A DNA stretch of 7,151 nucleotides from JBFHER01 sp041584055 (GTDB lineage: Bacteria; Bacteroidota; Bacteroidia; Bacteroidales; UBA5342). The notes under the pieces are model-generated. The model searched no databases and was not told the DNA's origin. It worked only from the letters and a program-made list of their open reading frames with translations. The stretch covers positions 1-7,151 of the forward strand of contig JBFHER010000201.1 in the NCBI GenBank assembly GCA_041584055.1, read 5' to 3'. A program made the translations under genes and the position numbers. Positions 1-6,990 of this stretch are shown piece after piece. Within the stretch, counting starts at the first letter, position 1; each line of letters begins with the position of its first letter.

Positions 1-39
1 GTAGAAGAAAAGAAATTAAATCAGGATGGCAAAGTATAG
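1..39 (+). CDS. Possible 3' end of an upstream gene (partial)
   Basis: Frame 1 reads VEEKKLNQDGKV and then a TAG stop at 37-39. The codons (GAA, AAA, TTA, AAT) suit the AT-rich host, and the peptide is lysine- and glutamate-rich like many protein tails. Only 12 residues are visible, so no function can be given. Frame 3 stays open to 113, but it runs through the cold shock terminator hairpin and is less likely. If real, the gene converges on the cold shock gene. Low confidence because any short open stretch could look like this. Confidence 0.3.
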   Translation, partial: VEEKKLNQDGKV

Positions 40-82
40 AAAGGATGAAATATTTAAATAAAGGAAAATTGAAAAAGAACAC

Positions 83-111
83 AAAAAAAGTCCCACCAAT
101 TGGCGGGACTT
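83..111 (-). terminator. Rho-independent terminator of the cold shock gene
   Basis: Read on the minus strand this is a 10-bp stem (arms 88-97 and 102-111, with one G-T wobble) and an AATT loop, followed directly by seven T residues (83-89). It starts 28 bases past the cold shock stop codon. On the plus strand the same bases give an A-C mismatch and no T-run, so it should act only on minus-strand transcripts. Confidence 0.9.
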
Positions 112-139
112 AAGGTCTTAAAAGTATCGTTTAGTTAAA

Positions 140-331
140 TTAAGCCAACTTTACGTTAACCGCGTTTAATCCTTTTCTACCTTCTTTCAACTCGAATTCA
201 ACTTCGTCATCCTCACGGATGTTGTCAATTAAACCAGTTGTGTGTACGAAATACTCTTCGTTTGAATCTGCGTCTTTAATGAAACCGAATCCTTTCGTGT
301 CATTAAAAAATTTTACTGTTCCTTTATTCAT
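140..331 (-). CDS. Cold shock domain protein (CspA family)
   Basis: This encodes a 63-residue single-domain cold shock protein, a small beta-barrel that binds single-stranded RNA and DNA in the cytoplasm and usually acts as an RNA chaperone. The RNA-binding motifs are visible: RNP1 as KGFGFI (residues 13-18) and RNP2-like YFVHTTGL (27-34), after the typical opening MNKGTVKFF. The length is slightly below the usual 65-70 residues but matches short Bacteroidota forms. An in-frame start 51 bases further upstream (382) would add a hydrophobic 17-residue stretch that belongs to no cold shock protein and would overlap the promoter, so the ATG at 331 is chosen. The gene is monocistronic, with a promoter at 354-382 and a terminator at 83-111. 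The predicted leader is under about 25 bases, so the long thermosensing 5' UTR of E. coli cspA is absent; cold induction cannot be inferred. Confidence 0.95.
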   Translation of the reverse strand: MNKGTVKFFNDTKGFGFIKDADSNEEYFVHTTGLIDNIREDDEVEFELKEGRKGLNAVNVKLA

Positions 332-353
332 TATGTAATTTATTAATATGACG

Positions 354-382
354 CAAAAATAGGATAATTTATTGAAGGACAA
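354..382 (-). promoter_or_regulatory. Bacteroidota-type promoter of the cold shock gene
   Basis: On the minus strand a TTG (380-382) is followed by an 18-base spacer and then TATTTTTG (354-361). This fits the known TTG / TAnnTTTG (-33/-7) pattern read by the Bacteroidota primary sigma factor. The -7 box ends 22 bases before the ATG at 331, leaving a short leader with no clear Shine-Dalgarno. Confidence 0.75.
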
Positions 383-446
383 GTAATTTTATTAAAAATA
401 TTGATTTAAAATAAACTTTTTTTAGGTTTTTAACAGGATTTTAGGG

Positions 447-914
447 TTAATAGGTGGTTTTATCAGCCTTGTTTTTCCAGTCATTAAACACGCTAATTGC
501 CTCATTCGCATCCATTCTCCTAATCGGGATGGCACGATCTTGTTTAGCTTTTACAAATTGATCATAAATAAATGCATCACTAAATCCGATGGCTTCGGCA
601 TCTTTGTGTGTATTTGCATAATAGATTGTGTCGATTTTAGCCCAATAAATTGCAGACAGGCACATCGGGCAGGGTTCGCATGAGGTGTAAATAGTGCATC
701 CGCTTAAATCCCAGTTGTTTAGATTTTGGCAAGCATCACGAATTGCGTTTATCTCTGCATGGGCTGTGGGGTCATTGTTTAGTGTTACACGGTTGTGGTT
801 TTTTGATATTATCTCTCCATTCTTTACTATCACAGCGCCAAATGGGCCTCCTCCTTTTTCAATGCTTTCTCTTGAAAGTTGAATCGCCTGATGCATAAAA
901 TCAGAATGTGTCAT
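447..914 (-). CDS. guaD: Guanine deaminase (cytidine-deaminase fold)
   Basis: This 155-residue zinc enzyme is predicted to hydrolyse guanine to xanthine and ammonia in the cytoplasm. Visible motifs are GGPFGAVIVKNG near residue 21, the zinc/proton-shuttle motif HAE (His52, Glu54) and PCPMC (Cys82, Cys85). Asp113 and the very last residue, Tyr155, sit one position before Asp114 and Tyr156, which I recall as active-site residues of Bacillus subtilis GuaD. The DPTAHAEI and CEPCPMC segments also occur in tRNA adenosine deaminase TadA, but the overall match, the C-terminal tyrosine and the lack of a basic TadA tail favour GuaD. The ATG at 914 is chosen over an in-frame TTG at 920, because it gives the family length and offset. 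It overlaps the end of the upstream deaminase gene by 14 bases in another frame, so translational coupling is likely. No terminator hairpin follows the stop. Confidence 0.9.
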   Translation of the reverse strand: MTHSDFMHQAIQLSRESIEKGGGPFGAVIVKNGEIISKNHNRVTLNNDPTAHAEINAIRDACQNLNNWDLSGCTIYTSCEPCPMCLSAIYWAKIDTIYYANTHKDAEAIGFSDAFIYDQFVKAKQDRAIPIRRMDANEAISVFNDWKNKADKTTY

Positions 915-1950
915 TTGCAATAATTTTTGAGAGTTCTATATTTTCATTTCGGGCAAATTCTGTGATTCGCTCAATGTAGTCATTTTTAATATCAAAACTT
1001 ATAAACCCAGCCTTCACCGAATTAAGAGCCAATAAGGTGATATCCTCTTTTGTCAGATTCTGCGCTTGAGCAATGTGTTTATAATTATCGTTCAAATGGC
1101 CTCCAAAATAGGCAGGGTCATCCGAATTGATGGTTACCAACATATTCAGGTCAAGCATTTGTCGCAAAGGATGATCTTCAAGATTGCTGACAACCTTTAG
1201 GGCAAGATTCGACAAAGGGCACAAGGTAAGAGGAATTTGTCTGCTTATCAGGACCTGACATAATTCAGAATCATTCAAAGCGCTATTCCCATGATCTATT
1301 CTTGACACACTCAAAATGTCAAGTGCATCCCTTATATTCTTTGCCGGGCCTTCTTCTCCTGCATGTGCAACACACTTCAGCTGATGTTCTTTTGCCAGTT
1401 TAAATACGCGTTCAAATTTTTTTGGTGGGTGGCCGTTTTCAGAAGAATCAAGTCCCACTGCAATAAAACGATCCTTATGTGGAAGCGCAGATTTGAATGT
1501 GTCGATGGCTTCTTCCTCCGTCAGATGCCGCAGAAAAGAAAGAATCAATCCGGAAGTGATTCCGAAACGTTGTCGTCCTTCGTCCATGGCTTTGTTGATC
1601 CCGTTTAAAACAAGCGCAAGGTCGATGCCCCGCAAAGTATGAGTTTGAGGGTCGAACATGATTTCAACATGCATAACGTTTTGTTGCCTGAGTTTTTTTA
1701 AATAGGCAATGGTAAGTTCATAAAAATCCTGTTCGGTGATAAGCACGTTTGCTCCCTGATAATAGATGTCGAGAAATTCCTGAAGGTTGCTGAAGCAATA
1801 GGCATTCTTTAGTTCTGAAATCGACTTATAAGGGATATTGATCCCATTCCGTTTGGCCATTTCAAAAAGCATTTCCGGTTCAAGGGTGCCTTCAATGTGC
1901 ACATGTAACTCTGCTTTTGGTATGGTTTCAATATATGTTTCTAAGTTCAT
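901..1950 (-). CDS. Adenine deaminase of the adenosine deaminase-like family (possibly adenosine deaminase)
   Basis: This is a 349-residue TIM-barrel amidohydrolase. Zinc and catalytic residues are all present: HVH (His16, His18), HAGEEG (His196, with catalytic Glu199), DHG (His220) and SDDP (Asp277, Asp278). The family deaminates adenine or adenosine. Signature stretches FDPQTHT (99-105), GLDSSENGHPPKKF (166-179) and SDDPAYFGGH (276-285) are those I associate with the adenine deaminase branch (yeast Aah1, Pseudomonas PA0148), which makes hypoxanthine from adenine, rather than with true adenosine deaminase. This is an inference from motif memory; many databases would label it adenosine deaminase (add). 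The ATG at 1950 places the HVH motif at the usual N-terminal position. It is the first gene of an overlapping pair with guaD, which supports a purine-base deamination job. The promoter is unclear: the minus strand has only one-mismatch boxes, CAATTTTG and TATTTTTA, within about 50 bases upstream. Confidence 0.88.
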   Translation of the reverse strand: MNLETYIETIPKAELHVHIEGTLEPEMLFEMAKRNGINIPYKSISELKNAYCFSNLQEFLDIYYQGANVLITEQDFYELTIAYLKKLRQQNVMHVEIMFDPQTHTLRGIDLALVLNGINKAMDEGRQRFGITSGLILSFLRHLTEEEAIDTFKSALPHKDRFIAVGLDSSENGHPPKKFERVFKLAKEHQLKCVAHAGEEGPAKNIRDALDILSVSRIDHGNSALNDSELCQVLISRQIPLTLCPLSNLALKVVSNLEDHPLRQMLDLNMLVTINSDDPAYFGGHLNDNYKHIAQAQNLTKEDITLLALNSVKAGFISFDIKNDYIERITEFARNENIELSKIIANDTF

Positions 1951-2050
1951 TGATTGTTCTTATTTCTTTTTTAAATTAAAAATACCATGAATTGTTCAAA
2001 ATTGCATATTAATATTTTTTTGAATTCGTGATTTTGAAACAATGTGTGAC

Positions 2051-2090
2051 GACATGTTATATTGCATCCAGTGGATGTCATCAATATGTC
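2051..2090. promoter_or_regulatory. Nested inverted repeat in the divergent intergenic region
   Basis: The core CATCCA-G-TGGATG (2065-2077) is a perfect palindrome around one base. It is flanked by ATTG (2061-2064) and CAAT (2082-2085), and then by GACAT (2051-2055) and ATGTC (2086-2090). The arms are interrupted by unpaired GTTAT on the left and TCAT on the right. It lies between the divergent adenine deaminase and SPOR genes, upstream of both start codons. It could be an operator or a cruciform; no T-run follows, so it is not a standard terminator. Function is unknown. Confidence 0.45.
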
Positions 2091-2141
2091 AATGTTTTTC
2101 AACAAAGCTTAAAGAAAAGAATAATTAATATCAAATTTCAC

Positions 2142-2149
2142 TATTTTTG
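2142..2149 (+). promoter_or_regulatory. Candidate -7 box of the SPOR-domain gene
   Basis: TATTTTTG matches TAnnTTTG and is followed by CGT, giving a 12-base identity (CTATTTTTGCGT) with the cold shock gene promoter. It ends 22 bases before the ATG at 2172. No TTG is found 17-23 bases upstream, so only the -7 half is supported. Confidence 0.55.
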
Positions 2150-2171
2150 CGTTGTCCTTAAAATTTCAATT

Positions 2172-2693
2172 ATGACAAAGGCTTTTTTATTTATTGTAAC
2201 ATTCTTATTTTTAGGGATTAATGTTTTTTCTCAAGCTGTTACTGCAGTCCCAGCTTCGCAATTTGATTATTCGGACGGAGCTTTAGAGGAGCTTCTTTCA
2301 GGAAGAAATCTGGCAGGTTTAAGGATGGTGCATGATTCCCGACTGGATTCGTTATTTTTTTTACAAAAAGAAGTAAATCAAAATAATAAGGGGATCAAAG
2401 GATATCGGGTTCAAATGTTTCGGGGTAACCAGCAGGGGGAGTCCAAGAACCGGGCCAGAGAAATTCAGGGAATGGTTTTAAATAAATTTCCAGAGCTGGA
2501 AGTTGATGTGTTCTATCAGCCCCCTTTTTGGCGGGTTCAGATTGGTCGGTTCAGAATGCGTAATGAAGCCATGAAGGTACAGCGGGTCCTGAAAGAAGAG
2601 TTTCGTGAAATGGAAAGCAGCATTTCAATTGTTCCAACCGTCATCGATTATCCGAAAATCGTGAAGAAGAAGGATGTCGATTATCAAAAATAA
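2172..2693 (+). CDS. Secreted SPOR-domain protein
   Basis: This encodes a 173-residue exported protein. Residues 1-20 form a signal peptide (Lys3, hydrophobic AFLFIVTFLFLGINVF, likely cleavage near VFS-QA). There is no lipobox cysteine, so it is probably periplasmic rather than a lipoprotein. Residues about 77-148 resemble a SPOR domain: GYRVQMFRGN, then KNRAREIQGMV, then PPFWRVQIGRFRMRNEAMKVQRVLKEEF. SPOR domains bind glycan strands stripped of stem peptides, often at division sites. The N-terminal part (30-70) is not recognised, and the tail is lysine-rich. An in-frame ATG at 2028 would add 48 residues that hide the signal peptide and cross both the palindrome and the -7 box, so the ATG at 2172 is chosen. 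The gene is followed after 76 bases by the PurF-type gene, which has its own promoter box, so the two need not be co-transcribed. Its exact role is unknown. Confidence 0.85.
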   Translation: MTKAFLFIVTFLFLGINVFSQAVTAVPASQFDYSDGALEELLSGRNLAGLRMVHDSRLDSLFFLQKEVNQNNKGIKGYRVQMFRGNQQGESKNRAREIQGMVLNKFPELEVDVFYQPPFWRVQIGRFRMRNEAMKVQRVLKEEFREMESSISIVPTVIDYPKIVKKKDVDYQK

Positions 2694-2723
2694 TGCGCAA
2701 GATTAGTTGGTTTAAAATTAGGT

Positions 2724-2748
2724 TATATTTGAAATAGGACTAATTTTG
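2724..2748 (+). promoter_or_regulatory. Candidate tandem -7 boxes of the PurF-type gene
   Basis: TAATTTTG (2741-2748), followed by CA, is an exact TAnnTTTG box 21 bases before the ATG. A second exact match, TATATTTG, lies at 2724-2731. Neither has a TTG at the usual 17-23 base spacing: a TTG at 2707-2709 is 14 bases from the upstream box and 31 from the downstream one. The downstream box is favoured because it is followed by C, as in the other promoters here. The palindrome-like RNA elements of a purine riboswitch are not seen. Confidence 0.5.
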
Positions 2749-2769
2749 CAAACTTAATTTTTTCAGGTC

Positions 2770-4671
<1,902 letters not shown>

Positions 4672-4889
4672 GGTTGAACCTTTGGGGATATACATTACTG
4701 AATCTTTCAAAACATTATAAATAAAAGGGTCATTGCGTCCTTATTGACTTCAGATTATTGCCTTTGTGAAGAAAATAAAATATGTTTAACATCATTAAAT
4801 TACCCTTGCTTCATCAATAATTGAAGGATTGTTCCCGTTTGTAAAAAGGCGTGAGGCAATTGAAAAAGTCGGCCCTTGTTTGGCCCATA

Positions 4890-4929
4890 AAATTAAAAAT
4901 CCCCCGAAAACCTTTTGTTGACGGGGGAT
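4890..4929 (-). terminator. Rho-independent terminator of the tRNA-Cys transcript
   Basis: On the minus strand, ATCCCCCG (4922-4929) pairs perfectly with CGGGGGAT (4899-4906) across a 15-base loop, and TTTTTAATTTT follows. It begins 16 bases past the 3' end of tRNA-Cys. In the plus direction no T-run follows the stem, so it should not stop transcripts coming from the PurF-type gene. Confidence 0.85.
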
Positions 4930-4944
4930 GCGATTTGGTATCTG

Positions 4945-5015
4945 AGGTACCTGGCGGATTCGAACCGCCGTACACGGTTTTGCAGACCGTTGCCTAACCA
5001 CTCGGCCAAGGTACC
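4945..5015 (-). tRNA. tRNA-Cys (anticodon GCA)
   Basis: The minus strand folds into a 71-base cloverleaf. The acceptor is GGTACCT paired with AGGTACC, the D arm is GCC/GGC, and the anticodon stem ACGGT/ACCGT holds loop CTGCAAA with anticodon GCA. A four-base variable loop GTAC is followed by T arm GGCGG-TTCGAAT-CCGCC. The discriminator base is U73, an identity element of cysteine tRNAs. The CCA tail is not encoded (CAG follows), so it must be added by CCA-adding enzyme. It stands alone between a promoter box and a terminator, convergent with the PurF-type gene and divergent from rpoD. Confidence 0.97.
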
Positions 5016-5031
5016 TTTTTGTTTGCGGGTG

Positions 5032-5039
5032 CAAATATA
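5032..5039 (-). promoter_or_regulatory. Candidate -7 box of tRNA-Cys
   Basis: TATATTTG on the minus strand, followed by CA, matches TAnnTTTG. It ends 16 bases before the 5' end of the mature tRNA, a suitable distance for a short precursor leader. No TTG at the right spacing is visible upstream. Confidence 0.6.
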
Positions 5040-5045
5040 TAAATA

Positions 5046-5089
5046 TTTTATCGATAATGATTTTAAATATGGAAAATATGTCGATAAAA
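5046..5089. repeat. Inverted repeat between tRNA-Cys and rpoD
   Basis: Nine-base arms TTTTATCGA (5046-5054) and TCGATAAAA (5081-5089) are exact reverse complements separated by 26 bases. Both contain the self-complementary core TCGA. The left arm sits 6 bases upstream of the tRNA-Cys -7 box, at roughly the -14 to -25 region of that promoter. It might be a paired regulator site, but in DNA this AT-rich a chance pair is possible. The rest of 5016-5303 holds only the promoters described and no convincing gene. Confidence 0.3.
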
Positions 5090-5249
5090 AAACAACATGC
5101 CTTTTGGTGGGGTTTATACGGTGGATGGGCTGTTAATAAAGAAAAGGAAGTTTTAACATAGTGGTTGTAGTTTCTGGAACATTTTTGTAATAAATTTGTT
5201 AGGTTACTATCAATGATGAACAAGCACTATTTTTATTCTATTAAAATAA

Positions 5250-5280
5250 TTGGCAATCCATTCAAATTTACATACTTTTG
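5250..5280 (+). promoter_or_regulatory. Bacteroidota-type promoter of rpoD
   Basis: TTG (5250-5252), a 20-base spacer, then TACTTTTG (5273-5280). Both halves and the spacing fit the TTG / TAnnTTTG pattern. The -7 box ends 23 bases before the ATG. The gene product is the sigma factor expected to read this motif, so the promoter is probably self-sustaining. Confidence 0.75.
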
Positions 5281-5295
5281 CAAGCTGAAATTTTC

Positions 5296-5301
5296 GAGGT
5301 G
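5296..5301 (+). promoter_or_regulatory. Shine-Dalgarno sequence of rpoD
   Basis: GAGGTG lies two bases before the ATG at 5304 (five counted from the core GAGG). It is the only clear Shine-Dalgarno among the plus-strand genes here, where other starts are preceded by AT-rich sequence. It supports the chosen start. Confidence 0.6.
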
Positions 5302-5303
5302 AT

Positions 5304-6164
5304 ATGAGACAACTGAAGATTACGAAATCAATAACAAACCGGGAGAGCGCCTCTCTGGATAAGTATTTACAAGAAATTGGCCGTGAAGATCTTATTACGG
5401 TGGAAGAGGAAGTGGAGCTAGCACAGCGGATCAAAAAGGGCGATAGAATCGCGCTTGAGAAATTGACCCGCGCCAACCTTCGTTTTGTTGTTTCCGTAGC
5501 CAAGCAGTACCAAAATCAGGGATTAAGTTTGCCAGACCTTATAAATGAAGGAAACCTGGGCTTAATTAAAGCTGCTGAGAAATTCGATGAGACCCGCGGA
5601 TTTAAATTTATATCCTATGCAGTATGGTGGATCCGTCAATCCATTCTGCAGGCATTGGCAGAACAATCACGTATTGTGAGACTTCCATTGAACCAGGTAG
5701 GATCTTTAAATAAAATCAATAAAGCCTTTTCAAAGTTTGAGCAGGAGAATGAGCGTAAGCCATCTCCTCAGGAATTGGCAGATGAACTGGACCTGCCTGC
5801 CGAGAAGGTGGCAGATACCTTGAAAGTGTCTGGTCGACATATCTCTGTGGATGCACCTTTTGTGGAAGGAGAGGATAACAGCCTGCTTGATGTGCTTGTA
5901 AATGATGATTCCCCGATTGCTGACAGAGCTTTAATCAATGAGTCATTAGCAAAAGAAATTGAAAGGGCTTTGTCTACTTTAACAGACCGGGAAGCAGATA
6001 TTATCCGCATGTTCTTTGGAATCATGAGTCAGGAAATGACGCTGGAAGAGATCGGAGAGCGTTTTGGATTGACACGCGAGCGGGTTCGCCAGATCAAGGA
6101 AAAAGCCATTCGCCGTTTAAGGCATAACTCAAGAAGCAAATTGCTGAAAACTTACCTTGGATAA
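5304..6164 (+). CDS. rpoD: Primary (housekeeping) sigma factor RpoD/SigA
   Basis: This 286-residue sigma-70 protein guides RNA polymerase to housekeeping promoters. In order it has region 1.2 (SLDKYLQEIGREDLITVEEEVELAQRI, 17-43), and region 2 with the core-binding stretch DLINEGNLGLIKAAEKFD (78-95) and the -10 recognition and melting helix around FISYAVWWIRQ (102-111). Region 3 follows from about 125 to 205. Region 4 holds the helix-turn-helix TLEEIGERFGLTRERVRQIKEKAIRRLRH (246-274). Region 1.1 and the non-conserved insert of E. coli RpoD are absent. That short form is normal for Bacteroidota, whose primary sigma reads TAnnTTTG rather than TATAAT. The start is backed by a Shine-Dalgarno and a full promoter, and a strong terminator follows, so the gene is probably monocistronic. 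Confidence 0.97.
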   Translation: MRQLKITKSITNRESASLDKYLQEIGREDLITVEEEVELAQRIKKGDRIALEKLTRANLRFVVSVAKQYQNQGLSLPDLINEGNLGLIKAAEKFDETRGFKFISYAVWWIRQSILQALAEQSRIVRLPLNQVGSLNKINKAFSKFEQENERKPSPQELADELDLPAEKVADTLKVSGRHISVDAPFVEGEDNSLLDVLVNDDSPIADRALINESLAKEIERALSTLTDREADIIRMFFGIMSQEMTLEEIGERFGLTRERVRQIKEKAIRRLRHNSRSKLLKTYLG

Positions 6165-6182
6165 ACAAGGGATCTTATATAC

Positions 6183-6219
6183 AAGAAGCCGTACAAATAT
6201 TTGTGCGGCTTCTTTGTTT
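6183..6219 (+). terminator. Rho-independent terminator of rpoD
   Basis: Arms 6183-6198 and 6199-6214 are complementary over 16 positions with a single T-G wobble (loop within AAATATTT), followed by TTTGTTT counting the last base of the stem region. It starts 19 bases after the rpoD stop codon and separates rpoD from the ECF sigma gene. The T-run is interrupted by one G, so some read-through is possible. Confidence 0.85.
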
Positions 6220-6278
6220 AAGAAATATTTGGTTCTTTTAAATTTCTTTCTTTTATTTGCTATTCAAACCTTTATGTT

Positions 6279-6303
6279 GAACAAAAAGAAGTAGCCTATC
6301 GAA
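6279..6303 (+). promoter_or_regulatory. Candidate ECF-type promoter of the ECF sigma gene
   Basis: TTGAAC ends in GAAC (6279-6282), then there is a 16-base spacer and TCGAA (6299-6303), resembling the GAAC -35 / TCnnA -10 pattern of RpoE-like ECF sigma factors. It lies 37 bases before the ATG. No good TAnnTTTG box with a partner is seen in this interval. A chance match within 120 bases is quite possible. Confidence 0.3.
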
Positions 6304-6340
6304 TAAATCTCTACCATCATACATTTAAAACCTTAGAAAG

Positions 6341-6931
6341 ATGGTTGAGTTACGTAAATTTGAAGACAATCGTCTGGTAAATATGTTTATCAGCGGTGAT
6401 GCGGAGGCTATGGATGTACTCGTTGATCGTTACAAGGATCGACTTTATTCCTATATAATCAAGATCGTTAAAAAACAGGAACTGGCTGAAGATTTGTTTC
6501 AGGATACTTTTATTAAGGTGATTAAATCCTTAAAATTGGGCAAGTATACTGAAAATGGTCGCTTTTTTCCATGGATGTCACGGATTGCACACAATCTGAT
6601 CATTGATCATTTTCGACGTGAAAAAGGGAATAATACGTATTTGAGTGGTGAGACAGATAAGGATACCTTCAATACCCTACTCCACAGTGATGTGCCTCAC
6701 GAAAAAACATTGATTAGTTCTCATGTGTACAAACAGGTCATCGAATTGTTGGATGAACTGCCTGAGGAACAACAGGAAGTGGTTCGGATGCGTTTCTTTT
6801 GGGGGCTGAGTTTTAAGGAAATAGCAGATCAAACAGATGTGAGTATTAACACGGCTTTGGGCCGCATGCGATACGCGGTTCTTAATTTAAGAAAGGTGGT
6901 GGAGGATAAAAAAATTGATTTAACATTATAA
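6341..6931 (+). CDS. ECF-family (extracytoplasmic function) RNA polymerase sigma factor
   Basis: This 196-residue protein has only sigma regions 2 and 4, as ECF factors do. Region 2 runs from about 23 to 93, with the core-binding helix ELAEDLFQDTFIKVIK (47-62) and the promoter-melting and -10 segment FPWMSRIAHNLIIDHFRR (76-93). A linker follows (94-130). Region 4 (about 132-185) has LDELPEEQQEVVRMRFFWGLSFKEIADQTDVSINTALGRM, including the -35-binding helix-turn-helix. ECF factors direct RNA polymerase to stress or surface-signal genes and are often held by an anti-sigma. The next gene begins 59 bases on, but its visible start is not recognisable as an anti-sigma factor. The ATG at 6341 has an A/G-rich AGAAAG before it, and the protein starts shortly ahead of region 2 as expected. 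The regulon is unknown. Confidence 0.93.
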   Translation: MVELRKFEDNRLVNMFISGDAEAMDVLVDRYKDRLYSYIIKIVKKQELAEDLFQDTFIKVIKSLKLGKYTENGRFFPWMSRIAHNLIIDHFRREKGNNTYLSGETDKDTFNTLLHSDVPHEKTLISSHVYKQVIELLDELPEEQQEVVRMRFFWGLSFKEIADQTDVSINTALGRMRYAVLNLRKVVEDKKIDLTL

Positions 6932-6947
6932 TTTAACAATATTCGAT

Positions 6948-6988
6948 ACAGGTCTGCGTTATCATTATAAAAACTATAACAGACTTGT
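6948..6988 (+). repeat. Imperfect hairpin just before the last start codon
   Basis: ACAGGTCTG (6948-6956) pairs with CAGACTTGT (6980-6988) with one G-T wobble. After an unpaired CG, TTAT (6959-6962) pairs with ATAA (6976-6979). The loop is 13 bases. The stem ends two bases before the ATG at 6991. No T-run follows, so it is not an intrinsic terminator. It could be an RNA element masking ribosome access or a protein-binding operator. Confidence 0.45.
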
Positions 6989-6990
6989 GT

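Noticed and set aside
447..914. tRNA adenosine deaminase TadA instead of guanine deaminase
   Set aside because: The shared zinc motifs allow it, but the C-terminal tyrosine, the Asp113 position and the near-uniform one-residue offset to Bacillus GuaD favour guanine deaminase.
1960..2015. Promoter for the adenine deaminase operon
   Set aside because: Two minus-strand boxes (CAATTTTG and TATTTTTA) each miss one key base and lack a correctly spaced TTG, so neither is reported as a feature.
2028..2171. N-terminal extension of the SPOR-domain gene to the ATG at 2028
   Set aside because: It would put 48 non-conserved residues before a clear signal peptide and cross the palindrome and -7 box.
4814..4888. 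24-codon minus-strand open frame just past the tRNA-Cys terminator (starts MGQTRADFF)
   Set aside because: It begins right after a strong terminator, has no ribosome site or promoter box, and matches no family I know. A neighbouring frame is equally open. Most likely non-coding; the 4672-4889 stretch otherwise shows nothing I can name.
5097..5156. 19-codon plus-strand open frame and a cluster of short G runs (MPFGGVYTVDG...)
   Set aside because: It is very short and lacks a promoter box or Shine-Dalgarno. The G runs are mostly two bases long, so a quadruplex is weakly supported.
4795..5223. 142-codon minus-strand frame across the tRNA-Cys locus
   Set aside because: It runs straight through the tRNA gene and its terminator, and its peptide has no recognisable domain.
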